From Arcticibacterium sp047623945 (GTDB lineage: Bacteria; Bacteroidota; Bacteroidia; Cytophagales; Spirosomataceae): a DNA stretch of 64,000 nucleotides. This document shows, piece by piece, positions 1 to 8,774 of the stretch. The stretch is taken from the NCBI GenBank assembly GCA_047623945.1, contig JBLHOT010000012.1:8461-72460 (forward strand), in the 5' to 3' direction. Under the pieces are notes generated by a model. That model saw only the letters and a list, made by a program, of their open reading frames with translations. It ran no database searches and had not been told where the DNA came from. Numbering within the stretch: position 1 is the first letter of the stretch; the number at the start of each line of letters is the position of its first letter. The position numbers and the translations under genes were made by a program.

Positions 1-1
1 T

Positions 2-2590
2 ACGTTTTCGTGTTTATGTCTTTTGTTTTCTTGTACTCAAGACAATAAAGCATCGGTCGACAGTAATCCCAAAACGGCCAAATTAAAACTACAGCCTGGA
101 TTTAAGGCGGAACACTTATATTCTCCCTCAGACAATAATCAGGGTTCTTGGGTATCTATGTGTTTCGATGACAAAGACAGAATGTTAGCCTCAGATCAAT
201 ATGGAGGCATTTATAGGATTAGTATTCCTGACTTAACTGGCTCTGATAGCCTGATAGTTGAAAAAATACAACTTGAAAATGACACCTTGAACTTTGGTGC
301 TTCACAAGGTTTACTATACGCATTTAATAGCCTTTATGTGATGGTAAACAACCGCAGTTCTGATGACGTACCTAAGTCAAGTGGTTTATACAGAATGCAA
401 GATACTGATGGTAATGATGTTTATGATAAATTAACCCTTTTAAAGCAATTTGAAGGCTCCGGAGAACATGGCCCTCACAGTATAAAGTTGTCACCGGATG
501 GTAAATCACTTTATTTAATTGCCGGAAACCATACAGACATTCCAGAGATGGATAGTTACAGATTACCAAAGACCTGGGAATATGACAATCTTTTTCCTGA
601 AATTAAGGATCCTAGAGGACATGCCAACAGCAGAAAAGAGCCAGGAGGGTGGGTTGCCAAAATTGACCCAGAAGGTAAGAATTGGGAACTCGTAAGTGCT
701 GGATATAGAAATGCATTTGATATGGCCTTCAATGATGTAGGTGAGCTTTTCGTTTATGATGCAGACATGGAATGGGATTTTGGTACTCCTTGGTACCGTC
801 CTACACGTATATGTCATGCCACCAGTGGCAGTGAATTTGGGTGGAGAACAGGAGATGGAAAATGGTCAGCAGATTTTCCAGACAATTTATCACCTGTCAT
901 TAATATTGGACAAGGGTCCCCTACCAATTTACTATATCTAAAAGGCTCAAATTTCCCTGAAAAGTATCAGCAAAGCTTGTTAGCGTTTGACTGGTCCTTT
1001 GGCATTATGCATGCTATTCATTTAAAACCAGAAGGGGCAAGCTACACAGCAGAGCGAGAAGAATTTCTTTCTGGCGTGCCTCTTCCTTTAACAGATGGAG
1101 CTATTGGTCCAGACGGAAATCTGTATTTCTTAACGGGTGGCAGAAGAATAGAATCTGATTTATACCGCATTTCTTATGATGGGAAAAATGACCTAGAAGA
1201 AATGAAGGACTCAGAAATCACAGAAGAATTAGCACTAAGAAGAGAGCTGGAGAGCCTTCACAAAGTACCTAGTGCAGGAGCAGTTGAAAAAGCTTGGCCA
1301 AATCTTAACCACACAGACAGATTCGTGAGATACGCCGCCAGAATCGTCTTAGAGCATCAATCCTTAGCAGATTGGAAAGCAAAAGCTTTAGAAGAGACAG
1401 ATGCCGTTACTCTGACCCAAGCTATGATAGCTATGGCTAGAATGGGAGATAAGAGCCTAAAGGAGGATATAATAAGCTCCTTAGGTAGTATTGAAATGTC
1501 TGAACTATCTGAATCTGAGAAAGTAGATGTGCTCAGAGCTTATGAGCTAGTTTTTGCTAGAATGGGTAAAACAAGCAATGGCACTATTTTAACTAGTATT
1601 GAGTCTCAATATCCTTCAGAGTCTTATAAGGTCAACAAGCAATTAAGTAAGCTTTTAGTATTTCTAGATTCTCCTGAAGTTGTAGGAAAAACTATGGCGA
1701 TGATAGAAAAAGGTTTCGACACCATTGGCCTTGATGAAACTGCGACGGCCTCTTCGGACCTGATTCTAAGAAATCCACAGTATGGTTTGGACATTGCCAA
1801 AATGTTGGAAAAAGTACCTCCTATCCAAGAAACATTTTTAGCTATGACCTTAAGTCAAGCGAAAAAAGGCTGGACACCTGAGCTCTACGAGCAATATTTT
1901 TCATGGTATAAAAATGCCTTTAGTTTCAAAGGCGGGAATAGCTACGTCGGTTTCATAGATAAGGCAAGGAATATAGCCTTAGATAATGTTCCAAAAGCAA
2001 AAAGAGAGATGTACAATCTTCTTTCTGGAGCAGAGTTACTTTCAGGCAATGGCAATAATCTTGCAATGGACCAATACCCAGAGGGGCCTGGAAGAAATTG
2101 GGATTTAGCTGAAGCCAAAACCTTCTTTGAAGAACCATTGGCACACAGAGATTTTGAAAAAGGAAAATCTTGGTATTCTACGAGTACCTGTAATATATGC
2201 CACAGCATCAATGGTGAAGGTGGAAATATTGGGCCAGATTTGACAAATATTGGCACCCGATTCACAAATAATGACTTGTTAGAGGCCATTTTAGAGCCTA
2301 GCAATACTATTTCTGACCAATATGCAGCCACAGAATTTCAACTAAAAAATGGCGAAAGCATTATTGCCAAAATAGTTAGTCAAGATGATGCTGTTTATTC
2401 AGTTTCCCAAAATCCATACGACCCAAATACGCTTATGGAGATTAAGAAGTCCGATGTAAAAAATCAGCAATACTCCAAAATATCAATGATGCTACCTAGA
2501 TTAGTTAATTCATTGAATGAAGAAGAGCTAAAGGACTTAGTGGCCTTTGTAATGTCAGGTGGTAAGTCTGAAAACGAAGTTTTCAAATAA
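2..2590 (+). CDS. Propeller / c-type heme lipoprotein (PVC-type CxxCH family), 5' partial
   Basis: The frame is open from base 2, and the first codons read as the end of a hydrophobic signal ending in L-F-S-C at 23-34, a lipobox. The start codon therefore lies before the window, and the TTG at 23 is not the start. The protein has an N-terminal PQQ-dehydrogenase-like or NHL-type propeller (roughly the first 390 residues, with PDGKSLY and GPDGNLYF blade motifs), a helical HEAT-like middle, and a C-terminal monoheme cytochrome c domain with C-N-I-C-H at 2189-2203 followed by GPDLT. This matches the large heme-binding 'membrane-bound dehydrogenase' family common in Bacteroidota and Planctomycetes. 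Inferred role: a periplasmic or surface lipoprotein doing sugar or alcohol oxidation coupled to electron transfer. The substrate is unknown. A strong hairpin terminator follows. Confidence 0.85.
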   Translation, partial: TFSCLCLLFSCTQDNKASVDSNPKTAKLKLQPGFKAEHLYSPSDNNQGSWVSMCFDDKDRMLASDQYGGIYRISIPDLTGSDSLIVEKIQLENDTLNFGASQGLLYAFNSLYVMVNNRSSDDVPKSSGLYRMQDTDGNDVYDKLTLLKQFEGSGEHGPHSIKLSPDGKSLYLIAGNHTDIPEMDSYRLPKTWEYDNLFPEIKDPRGHANSRKEPGGWVAKIDPEGKNWELVSAGYRNAFDMAFNDVGELFVYDADMEWDFGTPWYRPTRICHATSGSEFGWRTGDGKWSADFPDNLSPVINIGQGSPTNLLYLKGSNFPEKYQQSLLAFDWSFGIMHAIHLKPEGASYTAEREEFLSGVPLPLTDGAIGPDGNLYFLTGGRRIESDLYRISYDGKNDLEEMKDSEITEELALRRELESLHKVPSAGAVEKAWPNLNHTDRFVRYAARIVLEHQSLADWKAKALEETDAVTLTQAMIAMARMGDKSLKEDIISSLGSIEMSELSESEKVDVLRAYELVFARMGKTSNGTILTSIESQYPSESYKVNKQLSKLLVFLDSPEVVGKTMAMIEKGFDTIGLDETATASSDLILRNPQYGLDIAKMLEKVPPIQETFLAMTLSQAKKGWTPELYEQYFSWYKNAFSFKGGNSYVGFIDKARNIALDNVPKAKREMYNLLSGAELLSGNGNNLAMDQYPEGPGRNWDLAEAKTFFEEPLAHRDFEKGKSWYSTSTCNICHSINGEGGNIGPDLTNIGTRFTNNDLLEAILEPSNTISDQYAATEFQLKNGESIIAKIVSQDDAVYSVSQNPYDPNTLMEIKKSDVKNQQYSKISMMLPRLVNSLNEEELKDLVAFVMSGGKSENEVFK

Positions 2591-2602
2591 GATTTAAAAA
2601 AG

Positions 2603-2641
2603 AATGAGCAGATTTAATTTAAAATTAAATCTGCTCATTTT
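2603..2641 (+). terminator. Intrinsic terminator after the heme lipoprotein gene
   Basis: A 16-bp perfect inverted repeat (2603-2618 with 2624-2639, centre A/T-rich) is followed by a short T run. It lies 12 bases after the stop codon of the upstream gene and 40 bases before the DM13 gene, so it probably separates the two transcripts. Confidence 0.75.
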
Positions 2642-2679
2642 AGAAAAACGTTAAGTATATATCAAAACAGTTTAACATT

Positions 2680-3111
2680 TTGAAAAAACTACTCTTCGTT
2701 GTTCTACTTCTTTCGGCTTGCAGTTCTGGAGATAATCCAGAACCCGATGTTATATTTACTGATGTGGTGTCTACTAAAACCACCTCTACAAACTTAGTGG
2801 TTAGCGGTGTATTTGAGGATGGAGCTCACTCAACCACCGGTGAGGTAAAAGTAGAAAATGTGCCTGGTGGGGAAAGAAAACTTATCATCACCAATTTAAA
2901 AAGCACCTTAAACGATAATAAGCTAAGAATATGGTTATCTGAGGACCTGAAAGGAACAGATTATGAACTTATCTCTAAGACAGTAGTTAATGGAAATTCC
3001 AGCTATCGTTTAGATGCAAACATAAATTTAAGCAAGAAGAAATATGTCCTTATTTGGTGCAAACCAGCCGTAGTACTTTTTGGATCGACAGAACTCAAAG
3101 AGCCCTCGTAA
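2680..3111 (+). CDS. DM13-domain lipoprotein
   Basis: A 143-residue protein. The start is taken as TTG at 2680 because it opens directly into a lipoprotein signal (M-K-K-L-L-F-V-V-L-L-L-S-A-C) and no ATG is available. The C-terminal half carries the hallmark of the DM13 domain: conserved small and hydrophobic strands ending in a V-L-I-W-C-K-P motif and then V-L-F-G-S-T-E-L. DM13 domains are proposed redox or electron-transfer modules with a conserved cysteine, here the Cys of the WCK motif. It sits next to a c-type cytochrome lipoprotein, which suggests envelope redox work, although a terminator lies between them. It converges with hisD, with 4 bases between the stop codons. The domain assignment is by motif recognition only. 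Confidence 0.7.
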   Translation: MKKLLFVVLLLSACSSGDNPEPDVIFTDVVSTKTTSTNLVVSGVFEDGAHSTTGEVKVENVPGGERKLIITNLKSTLNDNKLRIWLSEDLKGTDYELISKTVVNGNSSYRLDANINLSKKKYVLIWCKPAVVLFGSTELKEPS

Positions 3112-3115
3112 GTTT

Positions 3116-4375
3116 TTATTTTAACCTTACCCCTACTGCATTAGAATGCCCTTGAAGAGACTCCGCCTCCGCCATGAGTTGAACTGCCGGTCCTAATTTT
3201 TCAAGTCCCTCTTTCGTGATTTTCTGAAAAGTTATCTTCCTTACAAAACTGTCTAAAGAAACACCTGAATATGCCTTGGCAAATCCATTAGTAGGAAGCG
3301 TATGATTTGTACCAGACGCATAATCGCCACAAGACTCTGGTGTGTAATTTCCTAAGAAAATAGAACCAGCATTGATAATCTGCTCCCCTACGGCATCAGA
3401 ATTTTCCAAAGCCAAAATAAGGTGTTCGGCGGCATACTCATTTAATAAGTCTATGCCTTCAAGCACATCAGCTACTAGAATTGCTTTAGAGTTTTCTAGA
3501 GACTTTTCAGCAAATTCCTTACGAGGTAAATCTGTAAGCTGCTTTTTTACTTCTATTTGAGCGGCGTCCAAAAACTTCTTTGACGTAGAAACCAATATCA
3601 CTTGGCTATCTATTCCGTGTTCTGCCTGAGACAGTAAATCAGCCGCCACGAAAGAGGCATCCGCTGTATCATCTGCAAAAACTGCAACTTCCGATGGTCC
3701 TGCAGGCATGTCAATAGCAACGCCTTCCTTACTCACAAGTTGCTTTGCAGCCGTTACGTATTGGTTACCAGGGCCAAAAATCTTGGAGACTTGAGGCACA
3801 GACTCCGTTCCATAAGCCATTGCGGCAATAGCCTGAGCTCCACCAATTCTAAAAACCTTAGTTACCCCCACTAATTTAGCGGCATATAAAATGGCCGGAT
3901 GGTTACTCGGTGAGCAAAGAACCACCTCTTTGCAACCTGCTATTTTAGCAGGAATGCCAAGCATCAAAACTGTAGAAAATAAAGGTGCTGTACCTCCTGG
4001 AATATAAATACCTACTTTCTCTATCCCCACAGATTTACGCCAACACTGTACACCTGGCATAGTTTCTATGATTTCAATCGTAGACTTTTGTGCTTCGTGA
4101 AAGGTTAATATGTTTTTATAGGCCAGTTTGATAGCCGCCTTCAAGTCATCGCTTAATGCATCTTCTGCACCATCTAGATCCTTTGGACTAAGTTCAAATT
4201 CATTTAAAAGGATATTATCAAAAGCCAGTGCGAATTTCCTAAGAGCCTCGTCACCATACTTTTTCACCTCAGATAAAATAGGAGTCACTTTCGTTTCTAT
4301 CTCACTAAAATCTGCCGTTGGTCGAGCTATCAGCTCTTTCCAGTCACTTCTAGAAGGTTTATTATAAAATTTCAT
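3116..4375 (-). CDS. hisD: Histidinol dehydrogenase
   Basis: 419 residues, the normal family length. It catalyses the last two steps of histidine synthesis, the NAD-dependent oxidation of L-histidinol to L-histidine, in the cytosol. The sequence shows the family core G-P-G-N-Q-Y-V-T-A-A-K and all zinc ligands expected from the E. coli enzyme: Gln and His in SQAEHG, the active-site Glu-His in AAEHL, Asp in GDYASG, and the C-terminal His in LQGHSNAVG. It lies 27 bases downstream of hisG on the same strand and is surely co-transcribed. No hisC or hisB follows, so the rest of the pathway must be elsewhere in the genome. Confidence 0.97.
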   Translation of the reverse strand: MKFYNKPSRSDWKELIARPTADFSEIETKVTPILSEVKKYGDEALRKFALAFDNILLNEFELSPKDLDGAEDALSDDLKAAIKLAYKNILTFHEAQKSTIEIIETMPGVQCWRKSVGIEKVGIYIPGGTAPLFSTVLMLGIPAKIAGCKEVVLCSPSNHPAILYAAKLVGVTKVFRIGGAQAIAAMAYGTESVPQVSKIFGPGNQYVTAAKQLVSKEGVAIDMPAGPSEVAVFADDTADASFVAADLLSQAEHGIDSQVILVSTSKKFLDAAQIEVKKQLTDLPRKEFAEKSLENSKAILVADVLEGIDLLNEYAAEHLILALENSDAVGEQIINAGSIFLGNYTPESCGDYASGTNHTLPTNGFAKAYSGVSLDSFVRKITFQKITKEGLEKLGPAVQLMAEAESLQGHSNAVGVRLK

Positions 4376-4402
4376 ATCTCGCTACACCTCAGAATCGCAT
4401 GT

Positions 4403-5260
4403 TTAGAAAATCATTTTCTCTATAGGAATCACCAGAATACCCTCCGCTCCTTCGTTTCTCATCTCTTCTATATTCTCCCAGAAATCATTCTCTTTTAATA
4501 CAGAGTGAATAGAGCTCCATCCCTTTTGAGCTAAAGGTGTAATTGTAGGGCTTCGCATTCCCGGCATAACGCTAATAATCTTTTCGATTTTGTCGTTAGG
4601 AGCATTTAAGAGTACATATTTGTGTGTGTCAGCTGTTTGAACAGCATTCATTCTAAAAACTATTCTATCTAAAAGAGCCAGTTTTTTATCTGACAACCCT
4701 TTGTTGGCAATCAACACGGCTTCCGAATTGAAAATTGGCTCAACTTCTTTTAGGCCATTGCTGAGCAAGGTACCGCCCGTACTTACAATATCACAAACAC
4801 CCTCTGCGAGTCCTATCCCCGGAGCTATTTCTACAGAACCGCTAATAAAGTGAATTTGAGCTTTAACATTTTTACTTTTTAAGTAATCACCTAAAATCTT
4901 AGGATATGAAGTAGCGATGCTCTTGCCCTCAAAATAATTAATATCTGTGTAGGCCACATCTCTACCCACGGCTAAAGAAAGTCTGCACTTGGAAAAACCA
5001 AGTTTCTTCACAGTATTCACATCCTTTCCATATTCCATGAGGACGTTATCCCCCACTATTCCTGCATCAGCTACGCCATCTTCAACATAGCCTGGGATAT
5101 CATCATCTCTCAAGAATAAAAACTCAGCTGGAAAGTTCTTTGACTCCGACATTAGTTTTGATTTACCTACTTCAAATTTGATTCCGCAGGCCTTGAAAAG
5201 TTTTACGGAATCGTCACTCAGTCTTCCTGACTTTTGTATGGCTATTTTAAGTTTTGACAT
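4403..5260 (-). CDS. hisG: ATP phosphoribosyltransferase (long form)
   Basis: 285 residues. It catalyses the first committed step of histidine synthesis, joining ATP and PRPP to phosphoribosyl-ATP. The PRPP-binding signature D-I-V-S-T-G-G-T-L is present. The length and the C-terminal segment around G-M-R-S-P-T-I-T-P-L fit the long hexameric form (HisG_L), which carries the ACT-like domain used for histidine feedback inhibition and needs no HisZ. It is the first gene of the hisG-hisD pair, with a well-formed Bacteroidota promoter about 30-60 bases upstream. Confidence 0.97.
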   Translation of the reverse strand: MSKLKIAIQKSGRLSDDSVKLFKACGIKFEVGKSKLMSESKNFPAEFLFLRDDDIPGYVEDGVADAGIVGDNVLMEYGKDVNTVKKLGFSKCRLSLAVGRDVAYTDINYFEGKSIATSYPKILGDYLKSKNVKAQIHFISGSVEIAPGIGLAEGVCDIVSTGGTLLSNGLKEVEPIFNSEAVLIANKGLSDKKLALLDRIVFRMNAVQTADTHKYVLLNAPNDKIEKIISVMPGMRSPTITPLAQKGWSSIHSVLKENDFWENIEEMRNEGAEGILVIPIEKMIF

Positions 5261-5288
5261 TTAGATTTCTCTTAATTTTATGGATACA

Positions 5289-5321
5289 CAAAGGTAATTG
5301 AGTTGAATGACCTATCCCAAA
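5289..5321 (-). promoter_or_regulatory. Probable hisG promoter
   Basis: Read on the minus strand, TTTG (5318-5321) and TACCTTTG (5289-5296) are separated by 21 bases after the TTG, matching the Bacteroidota housekeeping consensus TTG-N(17-23)-TAnnTTTG. The predicted RNA start is near 5282, giving a leader of roughly 20 bases before the hisG ATG. No long leader, and hence no His-codon attenuator, is visible. Confidence 0.6.
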
Positions 5322-5420
5322 GGTTTTTGAGATTGATTTGATTTAGTTTTCATTTTTATTTGAAACTTCCATATTTTAAAGTATCATTGTGGTATATACG
5401 TTTAAAACTTATTCTAACCT

Positions 5421-5549
5421 ATGCCAATAAATAATTCAAACTATTACTCAAAATCATCTAGAAACCGTCTATTTTCTTCCAAAACCGCCACAATTATAAG
5501 TGGTTTATTAATCTTAAGTCTACTCATTATTTCCCTTGTGAAATTATAG
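5421..5549 (+). CDS. Possible 42-residue single-pass membrane peptide
   Basis: In the 345-base gap between hisG and the prephenate dehydrogenase gene, an ATG frame of 42 codons encodes a polar, Ser/Asn/Lys/Arg-rich N-terminus (about 22 residues) followed by a strongly hydrophobic helix (residues about 24-40) and a terminal K-L. The positive-then-hydrophobic organisation is what a real small membrane protein looks like, but no Shine-Dalgarno or clear promoter is visible and I recognise no family. It could be a chance frame in A/T-rich DNA. It is followed after 56 bases by the next gene on the same strand. Confidence 0.35.
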   Translation: MPINNSNYYSKSSRNRLFSSKTATIISGLLILSLLIISLVKL

Positions 5550-5605
5550 GTATTCTTTTAATTGAGCTATTGAGATAGCTATCTTCGCATTTCAAATAAG
5601 AGTAC

Positions 5606-6862
5606 ATGGTTATAGGAATAGTAGGATTAGGAGATATGGGCATGTTATATGCCAGAATATTCGACAAAGCATCCTTTAAGGTTTTAGGCTGTGACCTACC
5701 CCAGAATTACGAAAGGTTGCTATCTGAAACCTCAGAAACTAATATCCAAGTATTAAAGGAAGGGCAGGAAGTGGCTAGCCAGGCAGATTTTCTTCTTTTT
5801 TGTGTAGAAACAGAGCATATAGGCGATGTGGTAGAAGCCCTAGCACCTTTTATTAAAGATGATGCCATAGTGGCAGGCCAAACTTCCATTAAAACTCCTG
5901 AGATAAAGGCTTTTGAGCAATACTTGAGTGCACAAGTTAATATAGCCACTATACACGCCCTTCACGGCCCTCACGTAAGCACTAAGGGTCAAACCTTAAT
6001 AGCTATTCAGCATAGATGTAGCGATGAGAAGTTTGCCCAATTACTTGAGGTCTTAAACTATACGGGTTCCAATATTGAGATATTAGACTCCACTCAACAG
6101 CATGACAAAATGATGGCTGACGTCCAAGTAGTTACTCACATTGGATTCGAAAGTATAGGGACCTCCTTTATGCACAGGGGTGTTTATCCATGGATTAACC
6201 CATTACATGCCAGCGGTTTAGATAATTTAAAAATGCTCATGACTTTGCGTATTTTTAGCTATAAACATCATGTCTATGCGGGTATGGCATTAATGAACCC
6301 TTACGGAAAAAATCATGTAAGAGCTTACGCCAAGGCGGAGAATGAACTCTTTGGACTTATGATTTCTGAAGATGAGCAAGCTTTTAGAAAGTTAATTTAC
6401 GACTCAAAGGAAAAGGTCTTTAAAGACTACGGAGGACATTTGATGTTTAATGATGCTCTTCTGAAAGAATACGCCTTAAATGACTCTGAAGAACATTTAC
6501 CTAATTCGCATTTAAGTCTTCTAGCGATGGTGGTAACTTGGGCATATTTGGGAACAAACCCCTACAACAATATGGTTTGTCAAACCCCTCCGTTTAAATT
6601 AAGAGTGGGTATGTCAGAATATCTATTTATGAATGAGTCGCTTCTTGAAGAATCTATTCATGCGGCTTTATATGATAAAACCATTAGAAAAGATGATTTA
6701 GCTTTCCATACCTCGGTGCAAGAATGGGCTCATATCGTAGAAGTAGGTGACAAAAACGGTTATGAAAGCCATTTTGAACGTACTAAAGCCTTTCTTTCTG
6801 ATAAACTGGAAGAAGGCAGAAATAAAAGTTCACGTCTTATTGAAAGATTAAATAATGGTTAA
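5606..6862 (+). CDS. Prephenate dehydrogenase, fungal Tyr1-like type
   Basis: 418 residues. It oxidatively decarboxylates prephenate to 4-hydroxyphenylpyruvate in tyrosine synthesis. An N-terminal Rossmann motif G-I-V-G-L-G-D-M-G begins at residue 4. The catalytic region contains I-H-A-L-H-G-P-H-V-S, and the helical C-terminal half contains A-D-V-Q-V-V-T-H, N-S-H-L-S-L-L-A and G-M-S-E-Y-L-F. These blocks, and the length, resemble yeast Tyr1 (NADP-dependent) more than the short bacterial TyrA or the AroQ-TyrA fusion, judged from memory and not by alignment. No chorismate mutase or ACT domain is evident. The next gene overlaps it by 8 bases, so the two are probably translated from one message. 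Confidence 0.85.
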   Translation: MVIGIVGLGDMGMLYARIFDKASFKVLGCDLPQNYERLLSETSETNIQVLKEGQEVASQADFLLFCVETEHIGDVVEALAPFIKDDAIVAGQTSIKTPEIKAFEQYLSAQVNIATIHALHGPHVSTKGQTLIAIQHRCSDEKFAQLLEVLNYTGSNIEILDSTQQHDKMMADVQVVTHIGFESIGTSFMHRGVYPWINPLHASGLDNLKMLMTLRIFSYKHHVYAGMALMNPYGKNHVRAYAKAENELFGLMISEDEQAFRKLIYDSKEKVFKDYGGHLMFNDALLKEYALNDSEEHLPNSHLSLLAMVVTWAYLGTNPYNNMVCQTPPFKLRVGMSEYLFMNESLLEESIHAALYDKTIRKDDLAFHTSVQEWAHIVEVGDKNGYESHFERTKAFLSDKLEEGRNKSSRLIERLNNG

Positions 6863-7403
6863 AGTAGACTTATCTAAATACAACAATTCATGGTACAAGC
6901 CAGGATCCCTGCCAAAAAGGCTTCTATGGATTATTATTGGTAGGATTTTTGTAAATACCTATTTGCCAATCCCTATAGCACTAAAAAGAGTCGTTTTAAG
7001 ATTATTTGGAGCAAGATTAGGGAAAGGTGTAGTTCTTAAACAAAAAATCAATATTAAGTATCCCTGGTTTTTAGAGATTGGGGACTTTACTTGGATTGGC
7101 GAAAAAGTTTGGATTGATAATTTGGGCCATGTTAAAATAGGTTCAAACGCTTGTCTATCACAAGGTGCTTTGTTATTAAGTGGTAATCACGATTATAAAA
7201 GCACTCATTTTGATTTAATGGTTGAAAACATAGAAATCGAAGACGGAGTCTGGATCGGTGCTCAGAGTGTCGTAACTCAGGGCGTTAAATGTGGAAGCCA
7301 TAGCGTTCTGGGAGCGGGATCTTTTTTGACTCAGAGTTTACCTGAAAATGAAATTTGGTCAGGAAATCCGGCAAGATTTCAGAGAATGAGAGAGATTTCA
7401 TGA
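6855..7403 (+). CDS. WcaF-like left-handed beta-helix acyltransferase
   Basis: 182 residues. The protein has a basic N-terminal helix (W-Y-K-P-G-S and R-L-L-W-I-I-I-G-R) followed by hexapeptide repeats, with motifs such as I-G-D-F-T-W-I-G, I-E-D-G-V-W-I-G, the putative catalytic-loop His in S-G-N-H-D-Y, and the family ending G-N-P-A-R. This is the pattern of sugar O-acetyltransferases of the WcaF / LbH_WxcM-like group, which transfer acetyl from acetyl-CoA to a nucleotide- or lipid-linked sugar in exopolysaccharide or O-antigen synthesis. It overlaps the upstream dehydrogenase gene by 8 bases and lies 112 bases before a GlcNAc-1-phosphate transferase-like gene, which supports a surface-glycan role. 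The acceptor is unknown. Confidence 0.8.
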   Translation: MVKVDLSKYNNSWYKPGSLPKRLLWIIIGRIFVNTYLPIPIALKRVVLRLFGARLGKGVVLKQKINIKYPWFLEIGDFTWIGEKVWIDNLGHVKIGSNACLSQGALLLSGNHDYKSTHFDLMVENIEIEDGVWIGAQSVVTQGVKCGSHSVLGAGSFLTQSLPENEIWSGNPARFQRMREIS

Positions 7404-7515
7404 ACCTTAAACCATTAAATAACTTTTTTTTAGAATGCCCACGTGTCTTTTTTAGAGAGACTGTGTATTAATTACTACTTTTGATTTTATAAAGCCTGTA
7501 AATGAAATATAAATT

Positions 7516-8685
7516 TTGAGTTTTATTTTTGAAGATATTATTGGTGACCCTAGTGTTCAAATTTTCTTGAGCATTGTCCTATCCTTAGCGGTTACTTGGA
7601 GATCCATTCCCGTTATTAGAAATATATGTATGCTGCGAGGCTTAATGGAAAACCCTGTTAAACGCAGCTCTCATAGTTCCCCTACACCCACTTTTGGAGG
7701 AATTGCTATTTTTGCCGGTACTTTAATCGGTTACATGGTATGGAATTTTAAGGATGAAGGCTACCTGTTACACAAGATTTTTGCCGGTTTACTAATTCTA
7801 TTCTTTTTAGGTCTTAAAGATGATCTTTATGCTTTGGCTCCTCTAAAAAAGATTGGTTCTCAAGTCATAGCCTCTGCTTTAGTTGTTATCGGCAGCGATT
7901 TAAGAATTCATAGTTTCTTTGGTGTTTTTGGTGTTTACGAACTTCCATATTTAATAAGCGTCATATTCACAATTTTCATGTTTGTGGCTCTGATAAACTC
8001 TTTTAACCTGATAGATGGAATTGATGGCTTGTCTGGTGGCATCGGAATGATAGCCAGTAGTGGTTTTGGATGGTGGTTTTTAGTTAATGAGCATTGGTCC
8101 ATGGCCTGTTTAAGCCTTTCTTTAGCGGCTTCACTTCTAGGTTTCTTGAGATACAACTATTCCAAGGACAGTAAAATCTTCATGGGAGATACAGGTTCCC
8201 TTATTGTAGGCTATATCATTACAGTATTAGCTGTCCAATTCATTACTCTCAATCAAAGCGTAGTTTATGGAGACGGTGACTATTTTGTCAGTTCCCCCGT
8301 CTTGGCTTTATCTCTTTTAAGTGTTCCCATATTTGATACATTACGCGTTTTTGGGGTAAGAATATTAAAAGGTAAATCTCCATTTCACGCCGATAGACTA
8401 CATCTTCATCATTTATTGGTAGATAATGGTCTAACTCACTTGGCCGCCTCAGTTATGTTGTATTGCATGACGATTGTGATGTCTGTTTTCACATATTCCT
8501 TAAAAACTTTCTTTACTAATACAGCAATGTCCGCCTATGTTATTGGTGTATTTGCTGTTTACTTAGGCATATGTCAATGGCTGGAAATTAAACGCTTTAG
8601 AAGCCATAAAACTAGACTTACACAAGATGGTTCTCCGAAAAGGAAATCAAACCTAGATTTCGAAGGCTCTATTTCTAATAACTAG
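7516..8685 (+). CDS. MraY/WecA-family undecaprenyl-phosphate glycosyl-1-phosphate transferase
   Basis: 389 residues with about ten membrane helices. Diagnostic motifs of the polyprenyl-phosphate N-acetylhexosamine-1-phosphate transferase family are present: the early P-T-F-G-G, L-G-L-K-D-D (catalytic Asp pair), N-L-I-D-G-I-D-G-L, F-M-G-D-T-G-S, and a late H-L-H-H-L-L loop typical of WecA-like enzymes. It would start lipid-linked glycan synthesis (exopolysaccharide or O-antigen) by loading a HexNAc-1-phosphate onto undecaprenyl phosphate at the inner membrane. The start is a TTG at 7516; the ATG at 7502 is out of frame and stops after five codons. A TACTTTTG box at 7476-7483 could be its -7 element, but no matching -33 TTG is seen. 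Confidence 0.88.
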   Translation: MSFIFEDIIGDPSVQIFLSIVLSLAVTWRSIPVIRNICMLRGLMENPVKRSSHSSPTPTFGGIAIFAGTLIGYMVWNFKDEGYLLHKIFAGLLILFFLGLKDDLYALAPLKKIGSQVIASALVVIGSDLRIHSFFGVFGVYELPYLISVIFTIFMFVALINSFNLIDGIDGLSGGIGMIASSGFGWWFLVNEHWSMACLSLSLAASLLGFLRYNYSKDSKIFMGDTGSLIVGYIITVLAVQFITLNQSVVYGDGDYFVSSPVLALSLLSVPIFDTLRVFGVRILKGKSPFHADRLHLHHLLVDNGLTHLAASVMLYCMTIVMSVFTYSLKTFFTNTAMSAYVIGVFAVYLGICQWLEIKRFRSHKTRLTQDGSPKRKSNLDFEGSISNN

Positions 8686-8695
8686 AAATAGAAAA

Positions 8696-8720
8696 GCCAC
8701 CTCAATATTTGACGTGGCCT
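8696..8720 (-). terminator. Hairpin between the glycosyltransferase gene and guaA (convergent)
   Basis: The stem is 8696-8700 with 8714-8718 plus 8702-8705 with 8709-8712, with a C-C internal mismatch and a 3-base loop. On the minus strand it is followed by TTTTCTATTT, so it best serves the guaA transcript. The plus-strand T run is weaker. Confidence 0.55.
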
Positions 8721-8774
8721 TACTTTTAATTTCTTCCCTTAATGTATTTTATGGCCTTGCTGCCTATTATAGTT

